DNA of 64,000 nucleotides from Aspidiotus rigidus (GCA_035079385.1 JAVHKY010000013.1:3658001-3722000), one strand, 5' to 3'; numbered from the stretch's first letter, positions 24,041 through 37,151 are shown. A program made the numbers and translations. Notes: generated by a model from the sequence alone, not told the origin.

Positions 24041-24467
24041 TAATGTATCGTTGTTTTAACACGGATAGGTACAATTAGCTTGCAAACTGGCTTGCAACTA
24101 GCAAACCAGTATGCGGTCAACGTAATAACGCTAATTCGAGCTTCTTCAGTTGCCGGGGTTGCTGTAGGTATTTCACGTATCCATGTCAAGCGCGATTATA
24201 ATTGTATACCTTTCGGAGTTGGAGGTCTATTATGAGACTGTAGCGAGACCACCTAATTTGAGTGATGTAATAGGTGGAATTTCTAACAATAGATCATTTA
24301 TTATGACTTTCAGAAATCAAAGACAAAAGTTTTCAATCTCCTCGATCATCTGTAAACACACGTGTTAGTATTTGCCGATACAGTTCCAAATAGAAAGTTT
24401 TGTAGCATGAAATCTGAAAATTTCAAAATGAAAAAATGATTTTGTTTTAGGTGGTCATAGATATTAT

Positions 24468-27400
24468 ATGAATTCTCGCACCCATCTCCTAACCCTCCTA
24501 ATTGGAATCGTTCTCGGAGTGGTTCTGACGCGCGTATCATCTTTCATTGCTGATAAATATCAAATTGGAGAAATGGATTTTATATCTGAATGGTAAGCAT
24601 GACTAATTTGCTTGGTACACTGGTTTACAATTCATGGGACCAGCTCCTTGCTAGATACTCTCTAGAGCGGCCCCGACATTCTTATATCACCGTGTCTCCA
24701 TTTTTGATTTGCTTTATCAAAGCAAATCAGGATTTATTTAAAGACAAACTAATGCTTCAGCAAAAAGGTACGCCTACTTATCGGTATGTACGTATGGAAA
24801 TTTCATCGTATTTTTTGTAGAAAATATTTTTTTAATGCAATTTTGCTGAGAAAGGTTATTGAAATTTTTTCACTACCAATTATGTTTATCCACTTCAAAC
24901 AGAACTTGTTCTGTCTCAATCACAAGAGATCGAGATTTTGAAGACCCACGTACAGAAGTTTTACCCTACAAATCAATTCGCCGTGCACGATTCGCCGGAT
25001 AAAAAAGTCGATGGACGCATAGTTTATCGGGGGCATCCTATTCGACGGAGACAAGTTCCTCCTTTAGTATGGCAGGTACAAAACATGTTTGTCATGTGCG
25101 TCTAGATGGTCGTATCCTTGATATTATCCCTGACCACGAAAGCTAAACCACCATTGTATACCTGCAAAGAAAAGCGCATAATTTAGGCCTATTACGTTTG
25201 CTTGACGTTTTATTTTTTTCTCTCGACAATTTACTTTTGTAGGAATACTGTTTTAATGTAAAACTCAGTAGTAGAACTTCTTTAATAGGAGTTTTTCGAT
25301 TTTGAAAAAAACATTTCGGTGAATAATTTGCGGCGAATATATTGTACTCTCAGTACATGCTGTGAATTTACCTTGCGTCTAATTGTTATGTCAACAAAAA
25401 GACCTTACAGAGAAATGAGGGTGCGGCCAGTATCAGTTTAGAATGTACGGCGAATTAAGCTCGGCGAATTCACGGTAAATCACCAAATATTACCTCTGAA
25501 AATGAGTCTCACAATCTGAAGTTTACAGGTACACTTCAGATTATACTTATGACGTCAATATTAGACAGCATTACCACCAGTTACACGATAGCAGCTTCGA
25601 GCACGTGGCCACAACGCCAGCAACTACAGAATTGCATCAACGCAACAATACCGGTAGGTACCTATCCACCCAATAATAATTAAGATATATATTTCTTCTA
25701 ACAGCCTTCGTACGGTACTGTGAAAGTTGCGCGATTAATTTACATATTTTACTGACTACCTACGTTTTTAGAAGAAGAGGTGCGACTGTTGGTCTTTGTC
25801 TTGACGTCGCCCAAAAATCACCAGAGAAAAGCGCGCCATATCAAGGCGACATGGGGACAAAGATTCGATACTTTGTTATTCATGAGCTCAGAAAACGGTA
25901 AATCATTTAATAAAATATGGTGGTGATAGTTACGAAATTTTTGAAGACTTGAAAAATAATAAATTGGAATACCTAAGTTCAATCGTTGACAAGATTCAAG
26001 CATCGTAATTGCTATCTTAAAATTTGCTGTTCAATTGGTCCATTCCATCGAATTCATCTATTGTTAGCTGATATAATAATACTTACATGAAATTGTTTTC
26101 ATACTTCCGAAGAACTTGAGTTTACTAAAAGGGGCATAGGTACATATAATACCGGTACTTATTTTATTTAATTAACGAGCTACAAGCTGCTCAAAGGGCT
26201 TTAGCTACATAAATAATACTTAAATTTGATTTTTTTTTTTAGGATAATGTAGGTATACAGTACTCTTTTAACTTTGTTGAAAATAGGTAATATTAATACC
26301 GGTAAGCTACGTAGGTACTAACACAACAATTAAAAATTTGTCGAAAATCAATAGGTCCCAGAGGTTTTCTAGTTACCGTATTTTTTGCGCAAAATTCAGA
26401 ACCGTTTCCTGTTTTTTGATAGAATTTCTTATTCTGTAGTTGCCGAGCATCGCCAGACGAGAAGTTCCGAGTTTCTCAATCGTATCGGCCGAAAAGAAAT
26501 CGATCACGGTGCGCGGCAATTTTAACCAAGATTGTACCTAACAAGAAAACGCAAACTTCTATCGAAAAACAGTTATGAATTCATCGCAAAAAATACTTAG
26601 GTACTTCTATAAATCATTTAGATCTCATATTTCGTAATTTTCAGAGAAATTTTAATCGTTGTGTAGGCACCTAGCTAGTTACCTATGAAAATATGTTCGA
26701 GTATTGATTTTTTTTTCTCCCTAAGTACCTACCTACTTACTCAAACATGTCTACCTAATACCTTTTCGTATTTCGATTCAGTAAACCTATTTTCTGTTAT
26801 TATTATTATCATGACTACAGTCTATTACGAGTATTAATCTTGGCAACCGAATTCAGTACGTTGTAGCATATTATCGATTGGTTGAAATGATAAATAGATG
26901 CATTACTCAACCACATTTCATTAAATTGTGGTCGAGTAACTCACCTAATTATTCCAACTAAGTAATAAAATAATATATTATGTTACTATCATTTTTTTTT
27001 TTTTTTTTTATTTGCATGTTTAGATCCTGAACTTCCAACTGTACATTTGACCTCCGAAGGCTACAATAATCTTTGGGGGAAAGTAAAGGAAGCATTCAAA
27101 TACGTTTATTATCATTACAATGGCACTTATGACTGGGTTATGAAATCAGACGACGATACGTAAGCCATAATTAATTGCCTTCTCATTTTATTTTGGAGAA
27201 AAAAGTTTCTACCAAGTACACCTTTTAAGTCATCGAACATAAAGGTTGAGTAAACTTGAAACGGAATAAACAACAACTTGGAACATTACCTACCTACGAG
27301 TCGTCTGAAATCAATTTTGTAATTCAAGGCAGTTTTCAAGAATCTCATGTTGAAAAACCGATTTAATAATCTATAATTATTATTAAAATATTATTTCAAG

Positions 27401-29442
27401 ATTCCTCTTCGTTCACATGACGTCACTAACTGATAACAGTGAGTGATTGTGATCGATAGTACCAAAAGTACGCAATATTCTGCGATAGTATCGCAGAACT
27501 TTGCGATAATTATCATGCGATGGATATTGAACAGTGCTTCTAGCCTTAGAACATTATCGACTCCCATAAGAATACCTACACAAAGAACAATTCGATCGTT
27601 TGTCAAAATTCATTAATAAGAAATAAATACGGAATTAAACGTTGATAATTAATGAGGAAGTACCTTTGTATTTGAAAATGCATTTTTGTTTCAAACTTAC
27701 ATTCTTTTTTTCAAGTATGAACGGATGATCGAATTCAATTTTTTTTCTTTTGGAGAAGTCCGTGTGAAAGAAGTTCGTTCACTTTTCTTTAGCACCATCG
27801 AATTCGAATATCGAAACACAGTTTGTTCTTGACGGCACCTTGAACGACGAGGATAATAGAAACCGAGAAACTGAAGCCATCAATTAATGATGAAATTGAA
27901 AATTTTGAAAAAATCAATTTCAATTCAGTATTTCAACAGTTCTGCATTTATCTCAATGTATTAGAAATTATCATATAGGATTAGGAAGGCCTATAGGCTA
28001 TTAATAATATTTGCATTGAACGACTACTACTTTATTTTCTTCGTCCGGACTCCAGAGAAGAATTTCGCTGAATCTATTTCAAGTACACAATGAAGATGAG
28101 TATTTTATTCTTTTGGTATCGTCAGAATTGCAACAGAAGAGTTAAATTAGCTCTTAAAAGTTATTTAAAATATGCTTTTTTTAATATTATTAAATAGGTT
28201 GTATTTTTGTTTCATCACATATATTGCACATCTGTGAAAATAAAAAAATAAGGAGAAAAAAGGAAGTTAGGATTTATTGAATTATTTGAATGAATAATAA
28301 CAGAAAAAAGAAAACGGATCTAACGGATGATTATGTAAAAAGAAATCAGCGTTTTCAGAATTTTTTTTTCGCAAAAAATGTTTTACGAAATAAAATTTGT
28401 TTTTTTCTTGAACTTACCGACATTTGAGATTGTTTTATAATTATTTTTTACTGCAGTATAGTACAGTCGAGTTGTTGGAAGATTACCGTAAATTCCAACA
28501 GGATAGGATAAGAAACCACTCAATAATTAACGTTCATGTTAGTTTCTATTGGTTTTCTGCTCTGCTTCGTTATTCTGGTTAAAATATCTTCGAAATCCAA
28601 ATTCTTCTTTCCATGAAAAATCGAAATATATTTCCATTTTCTTTATTAATAAGACTAATGAATGAAATCTAATGAGCGATTGTATTTTTCGTGGTAGCTA
28701 TGTCGTTGTTGAAAATCTGAGGTACATGTTGAAGGAGTACGATCCAAATCGACCGTACTACTTAGGATGTAGATACAAAGCCTACGTAAAACAAGGTTAC
28801 ATGCAGGGCGGAGCAGGTACTTTGGTATAAATTTAATTACGCTCGCCAATATACTGTATGCTTTAATTTTCTGTTGTCTTCCTTATAGGATATGTTCTAA
28901 GTAAAGAGGCCGTGAGGAGATTAGTAGTCGATGGTTTAGAGAGTCATAAATGTAGTGAGGGTTCCACAGGAGCCGAAGATGTCCAAATATGTAAGTAGCA
29001 TAATTACTACCACGGTCGCCCTCGATGTATTTCTTTATAAATGTAGTATTCATCGTGCAACTAGCGAGGTGTTTGGAGGCGCTCGGTATCGCTCCAAGTG
29101 ATACAAGAGACTCCTATGGACGTGGCACATTTTTACCGTATAATCCTCATCTGTATTTGAGTCCCGATAGTAACCCTCGATTTTGGCCTGGACATTGGGC
29201 TGCTTTTTACTATCCTCGACCAGAAGTGAGTATTTTTTACGTTCGATAAATCATCAGTTTCTTATTGTATCGAATAAAAATTTGACAATTTTCACTTACA
29301 GGGCCCTTCTTGCTCGGACAGAGCCGTAGCGTTTCATTATGTTGACCCGGGACAAATGTATCTTTTCGACTATTTTTTATACACTTTAAGACATACGACG
29401 AGACAATCGCAACATACCGACAAAAACCGATCCATGATATAA
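24468..29442 (+). CDS. C1GALT1: Core 1 beta-1,3-galactosyltransferase (C1GalT1), about ten exons
   Basis: Type II Golgi membrane enzyme that adds galactose to O-linked GalNAc, making the core 1 (T antigen) O-glycan. Likely exons: 24,468-24,592 (start MNSRTHLL, then a membrane anchor LLIGIVLGVVLT), a short stem exon ending 24,767, 24,903-25,075, 25,529-25,653, 25,772-25,897, 27,024-27,159, 28,698-28,816, 28,889-28,990, 29,065-29,225 and 29,302-29,442. From the fifth exon on all phases join cleanly. Family signatures in order: ARHIKATWGQRFDTLLFMSS; the metal-binding SDDDT; PYYLGCRYKAYVKQGYMQGG; GYVLSKEA; EDVQISRCLEALG; CSDRAVAFHYVD. The stop is at 29,440-29,442. Junctions among the first four exons are unresolved: the first exon ends in a phase that does not open cleanly into the stem exon, and the third-to-fourth junction may use a different donor. 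The product would be about 400 residues, slightly longer than the human enzyme because of a long stem. It is convergent with mRpS10. Confidence 0.9.
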
Positions 29443-29905
29443 TTTTGAGTCCTTCGTCAGTTTCACCAACGACTTCAGATTAATGAAAAATGAATGAAAC
29501 GATTTTGATCAATAATAAGAAGTTTCGCGAGAGAGAACGGTTTGAAAATATCCATTGAGAATTTTGAGTTTCATCACAAACATCGCCTTCGCACGAATTA
29601 TACGAAAATTCTTAACTTCGAGGTTACTAATAAGAAGAATCCCGGAGTAAAAAAGAAAAAGAGAGGGAAAAAAACTTGAAGGAATTTGACGAAGAAAACT
29701 GTATTACTTTAAAACAAGTAAAGATTTTCAATCCATACGATTACTTTGTTTTCGATGGTAAAAATCAACTCTAAAGTTGGTACTGCCTCTTACTGTAACT
29801 TATCAAAGACGCTTTTTGTAATCTGCTGCTCGGTTACGAGTGAGTGCGAAAAAAGTATGCTGAAAGGGTATGAAATCCCGCCGCCGACCGAGGCGAACTC
29901 AAGTA

Positions 29906-30834
29906 TTATTTCTGTTCGATGATACTTCGTTCGGCATTGTTCGTATCTGGAATATTCTGCTGCAACATGGCTGTAATCTCCTCAGGTAACTTTTCCACAG
30001 ATACCTACAAACACAATTTCTCACTCCGCTTCTTATCACATTAATATGAAGGAAAACGAATGACCAATAGTTACTCACTTTCGTTATCTTCATAGCAACA
30101 CTTTCTGGTAAATTGCGTTCTATATATTCTAGAAATGTATCAGCCGTCGAGCCGGTCAAATGGTGAAACGTCATGTATCTAAAATATGTTCTAACTTCGT
30201 ATTGAACCATATAATCTTTTCTCGCGAAAGCTGACCTCAGCGTAGTGAACAATCCTCGATCGGTAACATTATGCTTGAATGGTGTCCAACTGCAAAACAT
30301 TTTACTAAAAATTACTCGTGTACATTGATAAATATCCAATCATTCGATCGGCGTACAAAGCTACTCGACCGTATGGTCGTCCGGAATCTACCCGATAAGC
30401 AAAGATTTCACAAGCAGAAACTTCAAGGGTTCGTGTTTATTCGAGAGTACATACGAACGCCCAACTGCCAACTATTACACGTTATTTTCTATTAGATCTA
30501 TCCTTACCAATTTCCAACGGTGATGCCGAGTTCACTGGCGGCTAGTCTAGCGAATTGCGAATACGATCTCATAGCTTCAGGTTCGGGAGCTCTCAATTCA
30601 ATTTCAAGCGTTTTATACAGAGTATCAGGTTCGCTCACTTTCTATAAGCGCATAACAAAAAATTGGTGAATTTGATCTATTTCACACGATCGTAAACGAT
30701 GTTGTACTCACCGCAGGAAGTTCATTGCTGGTAGTAGATACTGCATCGGTTGCATAAAATACCGGCTGAAACTGAGTCAGTTTCCAAGAACGGTAAGCAG
30801 GAGAAAGGAGCGATCTACGCATAAAATTATTCAT
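29906..30834 (-). CDS. mRpS10: Mitochondrial small ribosomal subunit protein S10 (uS10m)
   Basis: Four exons on the minus strand: 30,834-30,712, 30,641-30,508, 30,289-30,079 and 30,004-29,906. All have GT/AG borders and phases that join exactly to 188 codons plus stop. The N-terminus (MNNFMRRSLLSPAYRSWKL) is basic and suits a mitochondrial targeting peptide. The S10 domain follows, with LYKTLEIELRAPEPEAMRSY and SYSQFARLAASELGI, then YMVQYEVRTYFRYMTFHHLT, and the strongly conserved LTGSTADTFLEYIERNLPES with VAMKITK. These match mitochondrial S10 rather than the related mL48. The 3' end faces that of C1GalT1, 464 bp away. A separate open frame upstream (31,094-30,850) reads CRRAWDRNVIQYKVSCLRVQ, which could be 5' leader or another small exon. 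Confidence 0.93.
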
Positions 30835-32127
30835 CTTTCTTGACTAAGATTAAATGTGAAAAATATTCAACAACCTGCCTGGATCAGCGGTTACTGCGCG
30901 ATCGTAATACGAATGTTCATGTTGATACTGATAGTAGTATTGATTGATAGTCGTTTGATAAGGAGTCGCACGCAGACAACAGCGTGACTTCTGCCGTGAA
31001 AACTGAAAGTGATCTCTTTGTACTCGTAAGCAAGATACTTTATACTGAATCACATTTCTGTCCCAAGCACGTCTACATTTGGTTTGGCCATGAGTCATGA
31101 AGTACAAAGATTAGTTTAAAACATGGTTTACAATACTTTAGTTTAATTAAATTTAACATAGGCCTATTACTTCACATTTTACCCTTTTTTAGTTTTTTGA
31201 GTACAGTTACACTCGTCTGTAGTTTGTATAGTCGAAGTTATGCAATTATTCGGTTCCGTACATTTTACCAATTAAAGGGGCGAACTCCGAAAGTCTGAAC
31301 TGTCCTGAAAAGAAATTGGGATCTCATTGGTGGCTAATTGTATCCGGCTTAAAATTTTGGCGACGAAACTCAACGTTATTGACGCAACGGAACTTTGCAT
31401 AGTATATTGCCGTCCGCAAAATATTTCAAAACTAAACCCTGACGTTTTAGAGACGGAGACTTTTTTTTTTTCTTCATACTTCTCATCTTTTGGTTCCATC
31501 AATGAAATAAGAGATCATGTTATTCAGCTAAATTGAAAATGATAATTTTATCGTAAATCCAATTAAACAATATTAAAATATAATAATACGTTCTCAGTTC
31601 CATGAACCGATTTTTTGAAAACAATACGAGTCAGTCAACTTACATCTGCGATTTCAAATTCAACTTATAACCTACGAAAATCTTTTAATTGAAAAAGAAA
31701 ACAAGATATAATTATTTTACGTCATTATTAATTACACTTAAATGCAAATCATTCTTCTACCAATCTGATTAAAATAGGTTCTGAATATATGAAACAATTT
31801 TTTGAAAACATTACAAATAGTTACTCGAGTTTTAAATTCTATAAGAAGGTAGGTCTATACATAGGTGTACTCTTTCGGGTCAACTCATTTTTTCATTTAT
31901 AGGTACTGAATCATTAAAACCAAAATCCGAAATATCGGTAAAGTACAAGCAACGAAAATTCTTCGATTGATAAATGGACTCTAAAGATATTTTACTTCAT
32001 TATTACATCATTTTGAAGGCGATCATTTTTTGATTGATCAAGAAACAAACAAACTTTAGGTAGATACTTAATACATTATTTACCGCTCTTATAAACAGCA
32101 ATCAAGTTTTTCGATAGGTTCAGTTTT
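30835..32127. other. Intergenic region between mRpS10 and the tetraspan gene
   Basis: Likely holds the mRpS10 promoter. A minus-strand frame with an ATG at 31,095 and stop at 30,850 directly precedes mRpS10 and is cysteine- and tyrosine-rich, but has no recognised domain. Frames on both strands near 31,272-31,536 overlap and look like shadows. No element recognised. Confidence 0.4.
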
Positions 32128-32826
32128 CTAAGCAGGTAGTTGTTTCTTTCCTGGAGCTGGAGAGTAAAACGTGTGTTCTTTGTGATCCTCTTCTTTCATC
32201 TTCAAGTAATAACTGTGGACGACACACGTAAAGTAGTAAGAGATGAAAGTTGAAACACCGATGACAGCAAAAATAAAAAAGCAGCAGAAGATGACTGCAT
32301 TCAATATTGTTGCACTTGCATTTTCTGGGAAGGGCAAAATACCCGGGTTAGCTTTCATGAATTCAGGATTAGCTTTGTACCCGAATTGGGTTGAATGTTT
32401 GATGATTTCAGATAAATTACTTTCCAGACCAGGTCGATAAGCACACAGAATAACGAATAAGACGAGTAAAACAACTAACAACATGATGAGGTTCACAACC
32501 TCAACCGCTAGTGAAAGGATGAATGGCTGCAGATAGGACGCTTTCCTCATGTACACGCCATACACGGCCAAGGTACATGGAATGATGTAAAACAAAAGGG
32601 CAATGGCGAACATACTCCATACAACCCAATACACATATGCATCTATCAATGTGGAAGCTCTCAGACCAATTTCAGAAATCAATTCATGATACGTCAATAT
32701 AAAATCTACATATTCAGACATTTGGTAGACTGAGGTTATCAAGAAGAATCCCAGGATAATCAACGTGCCCGTCTTCAAACCGAAACAGCTGCAGCATGAT
32801 TTCTCTTTTTTAACGAAAAACGCCAT
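32128..32826 (-). CDS. Four-helix membrane protein, insect DUF4728-like
   Basis: A single-exon frame of 232 residues from the ATG at 32,826 (context AAAAATGG); an upstream in-frame ATG at 32,856 is also possible. A cysteine-rich cytoplasmic N-terminus (KKEKSCCSCFGLKTGTLII) leads into four hydrophobic helices: LIILGFFLITSVYQM; MFAIALLFYIIPCTLAVYGV; LIMLLVVLLVLFVILCAY; and VIFCCFFIFAVIGVSTFIS. A charged tail with KMKEEDHKEHTFY and PAPGKKQLPA follows. The CCSCFGLKTGTLII start and four helices resemble the insect DUF4728 family (Pasiflora-like proteins) and, more loosely, LAPTM proteins. The specific role cannot be read from the sequence. No introns are visible inside, although family genes often have them. 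Confidence 0.75.
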   Translation of the reverse strand: MAFFVKKEKSCCSCFGLKTGTLIILGFFLITSVYQMSEYVDFILTYHELISEIGLRASTLIDAYVYWVVWSMFAIALLFYIIPCTLAVYGVYMRKASYLQPFILSLAVEVVNLIMLLVVLLVLFVILCAYRPGLESNLSEIIKHSTQFGYKANPEFMKANPGILPFPENASATILNAVIFCCFFIFAVIGVSTFISYYFTCVVHSYYLKMKEEDHKEHTFYSPAPGKKQLPA

Positions 32827-33205
32827 TTTTCTACTCAGCAAGTACCAATAATGCAAAAATCAAAAATACAACACGAATTTCTGTAAAGGGTACAGTCTAC
32901 AGTAAGAATGAACGGATAAATAGAATAATAGATTATTCCATGCACAATCGCACAAAAAACTTGAGAGGCTACTTCCAATATGGCTCTCGCAGTCAAGTCA
33001 ACAATGATAGAGGTTGTTTGTTATTATTTTGTTGCTTTTGTTTCCATCGGGCCAGCGTTATAGGGCTCTTCCCCTATATCATATTGCAGACTCGTTTGCC
33101 TGATTCTTCTTGTAATGGTACTCGGCAGTCGGCGGAAAGCGGGCACTCTTATTTGGAACGTACTATTATTACATTGGTCTTACGGCAGGGGACTAAATAT
33201 GCTAC

Positions 33206-33420
33206 TATAGTCTGTTGGTCTGTTTTGTTCCAGTCAAGATTGGTGTTATCCGTTTTCAGCGCGACGAGCTCCGGCGGAAGGAAATGGTAGGGACACATAC
33301 TCAACGCGACACGACGCTTTTATCTGCTTTCTCGTTGGTTGCGCGCTGATTTTACGCGTTCCTACCTGCTACATTAGGGTGAACTTTGGAGTACACGGAT
33401 CTTGACTGGAACAGACTATA
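33206..33420. mobile_element. ~215-bp MITE-like element
   Basis: The left TATAGTCTGTT, then after about ten extra bases GTTCCAGTCAAGAT, matches the right end ATCTTGACTGGAACAGACTATA (33,399-33,420) read in reverse complement. The left arm has an internal partial duplication (GTCTGTTGGTCTGTTTTG). No coding content. Confidence 0.6.
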
Positions 33421-34252
33421 TTGCACATTATTCAATTATTCTCTTCAAAATTATGGCTACTCCTAATGAAAAGCGCGGATACTTTAACAAGTAAACCTAA
33501 AAACATTGCAAAATACTGCAGAATGAAAATTGATAGGATGCGCTTTTGGTCAGAAAAAAAAACCATTGTCAGGGAGAGAAAAAACGCAACTCCTTGGAGT
33601 ATCCCTGTTTGGAGTATCTGCAAATACTATAAATGATAATACCGGAACTCCTGCAACTCATTTGCGTGTATTTGATTCATTGACGTCACCGCAGGGAATC
33701 AGTAGCTATAATAAGAGCCACAAATACCTTGTAAGCCATGAAAATTGATTTTTTGTCATTTTTGGATTGCGGAGTATGAGAAACACGTAAAATAGGAGCA
33801 GTCATATCGATTTTTTTTTAATTTTTATGGCTTACAAAGTATTTGTTCTACAGTATTGCAATGTTAAATTGGGTCAAACTAAATTCTGGCAATTTTTGTA
33901 CCTGCGGTGGAACACAAACTACTTGCCTACCTACTTCCTTGCATTATCTTGTTCTTCTAAGTATCTTTAAGAGTTTGAGTGGAATAGATGGTTTTGTTAT
34001 CTCATCTTATTATCCATTGGTCACAAAGTAATATAGGTAGTCAATGTCTTATCTGTAGAACTTTTAGTGTTAAAAATCTTTCATGGGATGTTGGGTAGCC
34101 AAATTTGCTTCATTTGAGTGTTATTTGGATTTTTTCATTTTCCTCCCATATTATATTGCCATAGTTGAATTCCCGCTTTCATTCTCTCCCTGCTTGGTAG
34201 GCTAGCTCGGTCCAGCCCATATTATTATAAAAACTACAAGACACAATAATAG
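33421..34252. other. Non-coding stretch
   Basis: Short overlapping frames on both strands around 33,430-33,750 have no recognised domain. Nothing else seen. Confidence 0.4.
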
Positions 34253-34620
34253 AGGTATGGACACAGCACCAAAATCTTGTCCGCAGGTTTTTTGTATTTA
34301 TTGCCATCTAAATCTAAGTTCCCCGCTCTTTACCAGGGCCAAAACATATGTAGGTGTGCTATATTAGAAAATTTACTCGGAAGAATTGTTTGTTCTGAAT
34401 TGAATAGCTTGTAATAAATTGTGTATTTGAGTCAAGTTTCAGCTTTCTATGATGATTCATTCCTTTTCTATAATTTTTTGAAACTTGCTAATTTGCCATA
34501 AAACTTTATGTTGAACATGTTCAAGACAAAGCATACAGCGCAATCTGGGAATTTGTTAAGAAATAACGACATATTGGGGGACAACAGTTTGCACAGCAAA
34601 GATACGCTGTGTCCATACCT
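34253..34620. mobile_element. ~370-bp element with AGGTATGGACACAGC inverted ends
   Basis: AGGTATGGACACAGC at 34,253-34,267 is exactly inverted at 34,606-34,620 (GCTGTGTCCATACCT). The interior is AT-rich with no coding potential. Similar CCATATTAT words lie just outside both ends, which may reflect a target duplication or an outer repeat. Confidence 0.6.
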
Positions 34621-35324
34621 CCATATTATATACTGTGATAATAACAGAATCTATTCTCCCATTGCAGCGCACCATGCAAGTATGCAAGCCAATTTGAAAA
34701 CAGTGGTTATTATTCTTCTCCTGAATATTCTCTCAAAAAGTTGATTTATGGGGTTCTATAGAATGAGATAGCAATATTGATTCCTTTGCAAGAGTTACAA
34801 GAGATAAATCCATTCTGCGCTAAATTTCCAACAGATAAGTTGTATTGTCTTTTCAAAAAAAAAAAGAAAAATTGGAGTAATTTTTTTTTTTTTTTCTTAA
34901 TATACTGCGCTGTGCAAAAGCAACAAAATGTGACTGTCTCCTCTTCCAATAGATCCAGTTTGTCACTGTGACTTTACCTTATACTCTAGAACATTGCCAA
35001 TATGTTCAACTTCATTTTCATCTCGACCAAGCATAATTTGATTGAGGCTCCACGCCCGCTTCACATTCGCTTCACATTCGCTTCACATTCGGATGCACAT
35101 TTCCCTCATGAAATTGCTCTTGTGGACAAAGCGTAACAAAAGGTAACTGTGAGAAAGTGAGAGCATAAGGAAAGTCAGCAAAAGGAGGTTCTTGTATTAA
35201 AGAAACTAAAAAAAGAAATGAAAATGCGTGTTGGAGCGCTACCATAATATCACTGCTATAGAAAGTTGAATTTACATAATATCTACAATTAATTGACAAT
35301 CTGTGGAATAACGATGTGCAGTTA

Positions 35325-35487
35325 GGGGTCCGCTACAATGAAACAAACTGAGCAACGTGAACGAGCAACGGGCAACCGAAACAAATGAGTTTGATTCGGT
35401 TGCTCGTTTTTTACACACCACTACCGTTTCAAAATTGCTCGTTGCGCGTTGCTCGTTGCCAACTTTGTTTGATTGTAGGAGACGCCT
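35325..35487. mobile_element. MITE, same family as 23,913-24,040, TA target duplication
   Basis: The left GGGGTCCGCTACAATGAAAC and the right end in reverse complement AGGCGTCTCCTACAATCAAA are inverted repeats. TA lies at 35,323-35,324 and 35,488-35,489. The interior alternates GAGCAACG and CGTTGCTC words, so the element can fold back. Confidence 0.75.
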
Positions 35488-36161
35488 TATTGATCATTTC
35501 CAAATACCGCTTAAACGGTTATTTGGAGATTATTGTGATCGGGCATCTGGTTAAAAACTACCAAATAAACCAGTGAAGTGTCAATCATTCAGATTGTTTT
35601 TAGTTCTTAAAAAATTCCGCTAGGAGCGCTTTGGTCTTCCACATTTTTGCTCTCTAAAATACAAAAATTGAGAAAAAGAGAGAGAAAAGACCATTATGCG
35701 TTACTATTGTCATGATAATTAATTAAAATTTTAGCAGCTGACCGGTGTTTGCCCTTGTAATAACTAGTTTTTCGGTTTAACCATTAATCAAAAATAAAAT
35801 AAACCTGTATTTAGGTCAATTTTATACAAGAATTAACCGGTTAATCGGTTAATAACCAATAACCGCCCATCACTACAGTGGAATGAGACTTCCTTCAGCC
35901 TTTAGAACGCAGTATTAAGAGCCTACACTCTTAATTGTGGTCTTGTAGATATGTTAATTCAACTTTGTATGGCAGATTACTCATAATATATTATTACTAG
36001 CCGCTTGCGGCGCTTGTTATTATTAGGACCCGTCTATACTATTTGCAATCACAGTACATTATAGAGGTATTGACTCTACAAAAAAATATTGCCTCTCAAA
36101 GTCTGGTAGTGAACAAATAATTCCGCTAGATTTGCAACAATCTTGGTCTCCATTCACACCT

Positions 36162-36430
36162 CTGCCGTACAAAGTTGAATTGACGTATATGCGAAAAGAA
36201 CGATCACAGAAAAGTATTAAAAAGAATATAAAAATGTATTCGAAAGATATTAAGATCGCATAAGTTGCTCACTCATAGCAATTTTCAACGCAAAATTTAA
36301 TGATTATAATAATTTTCTTCAAAGTGCTCAATCTTTAGATACGGTACATTTTTCACCTCGCGATGCATATACGTCCAAAAACGGGACGTATATGCACTGA
36401 TATGCAATCAACTGTGATAGTAGTGATGGT
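36162..36430 (+). mobile_element. Truncated copy of the CTGCCGTACAAAGTTGAAT element
   Basis: It starts CTGCCGTACAAAGTTGAAT and follows the same sequence as 36,740 onward (AAAGATATTAAGAT; ACGGTACATTTTTCACCTCG; CGATGCATATACGTCCAAAA) up to GTGATAGTAGTG, where it stops. It serves as an empty-site reference for the palindrome inserted in the second copy. Confidence 0.75.
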
Positions 36431-36431
36431 G

Positions 36432-36716
36432 ACTAGAGAGCGCTACTAAAAGGGTGAATCAGAGAATTTATGTAGGTACGTTTGTACACTGATTTTCAAT
36501 CAACTGTTATTTTTTCAATATATCATTTATTGCTACAATTTTTTCTGTATTTAATGTTGATGATACAGACTACAAAATTTATGCTGGTATTTGCTTTAAA
36601 AAATGATATCCTATTAATTATGATGCGTGAAATTTCTTCATTCAAAGAGCATTGAACGAAAGGGTGAATATCGTCAGGGCTACCAACTCCCCCACTAGCT
36701 AAGTTTAAATCCCAAT
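36432..36716 (+). mobile_element. MITE (TTTAAAC/CCCAAT family), copy A
   Basis: It begins CTAGAGAGCGCTAC, includes GGGTGAATCAGAGAATTTAT and GATGATACAGACTACAAAAT, and ends TAAGTTTAAATCCCAAT. Related copies lie at 55,287-55,860 and, in reverse, at 58,871-59,167. The left terminus of this copy is clipped. It abuts the truncated element on its left. Confidence 0.75.
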
Positions 36717-36981
36717 AGGGGAGGAGCCTCATAGTCAATCTGCCGTACAAAGTTGAATAGACGCGTATATATGCAAAAACAACAATCACGGAAAAGTATC
36801 AAAAAGAATAATATAAAAATATATTGGAAAGATATTAAGATTGTATAAGTTGCTCACCCATAGTAATTTTCAACTCAGAATTCGGTGATTATAATAATTT
36901 TCTTCAATAAGTGCTCAATCTTCAGATACGGTACATTTTTCACCTCGCGATGCATATACGTCCAAAAAAGGGACGTCTATG

Positions 36982-37151
36982 TAAGGCGCTAGAGGTACTC
37001 TCAAGAATGTAAACAAACACGTGATGTGGTGGTAAATTTTAGTGAAGAGGTGCGACTTAATGTGATTTCGCATTAAGTTGCACCTCTTCACTGAAATTTA
37101 CCACCACATCACGTGTTTGTTTACATTCTTGAGAATACCTCTAGCGCCTTA
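36982..37151. mobile_element. 170-bp near-perfect palindromic element with 7-bp target duplication
   Basis: Arms of about 80 bp begin TAAGGCGCTAGAGGTACTCT and end ACCTCTAGCGCCTTA, with only a few mismatches and a loop of about 8 bases near TGATTTCG. Both flanks read GTCTATG (36,975-36,981 and 37,152-37,158). The sister repeat at 36,385-36,400 lacks the insertion, so this is a genuine insertion into the outer element. Confidence 0.85.

Noticed and set aside
34857..34898. Complementary A and T runs near 34,860-34,895 as a hairpin or terminator
   Set aside because: Short homopolymer tracts are common throughout this AT-rich window, and there is no supporting context.
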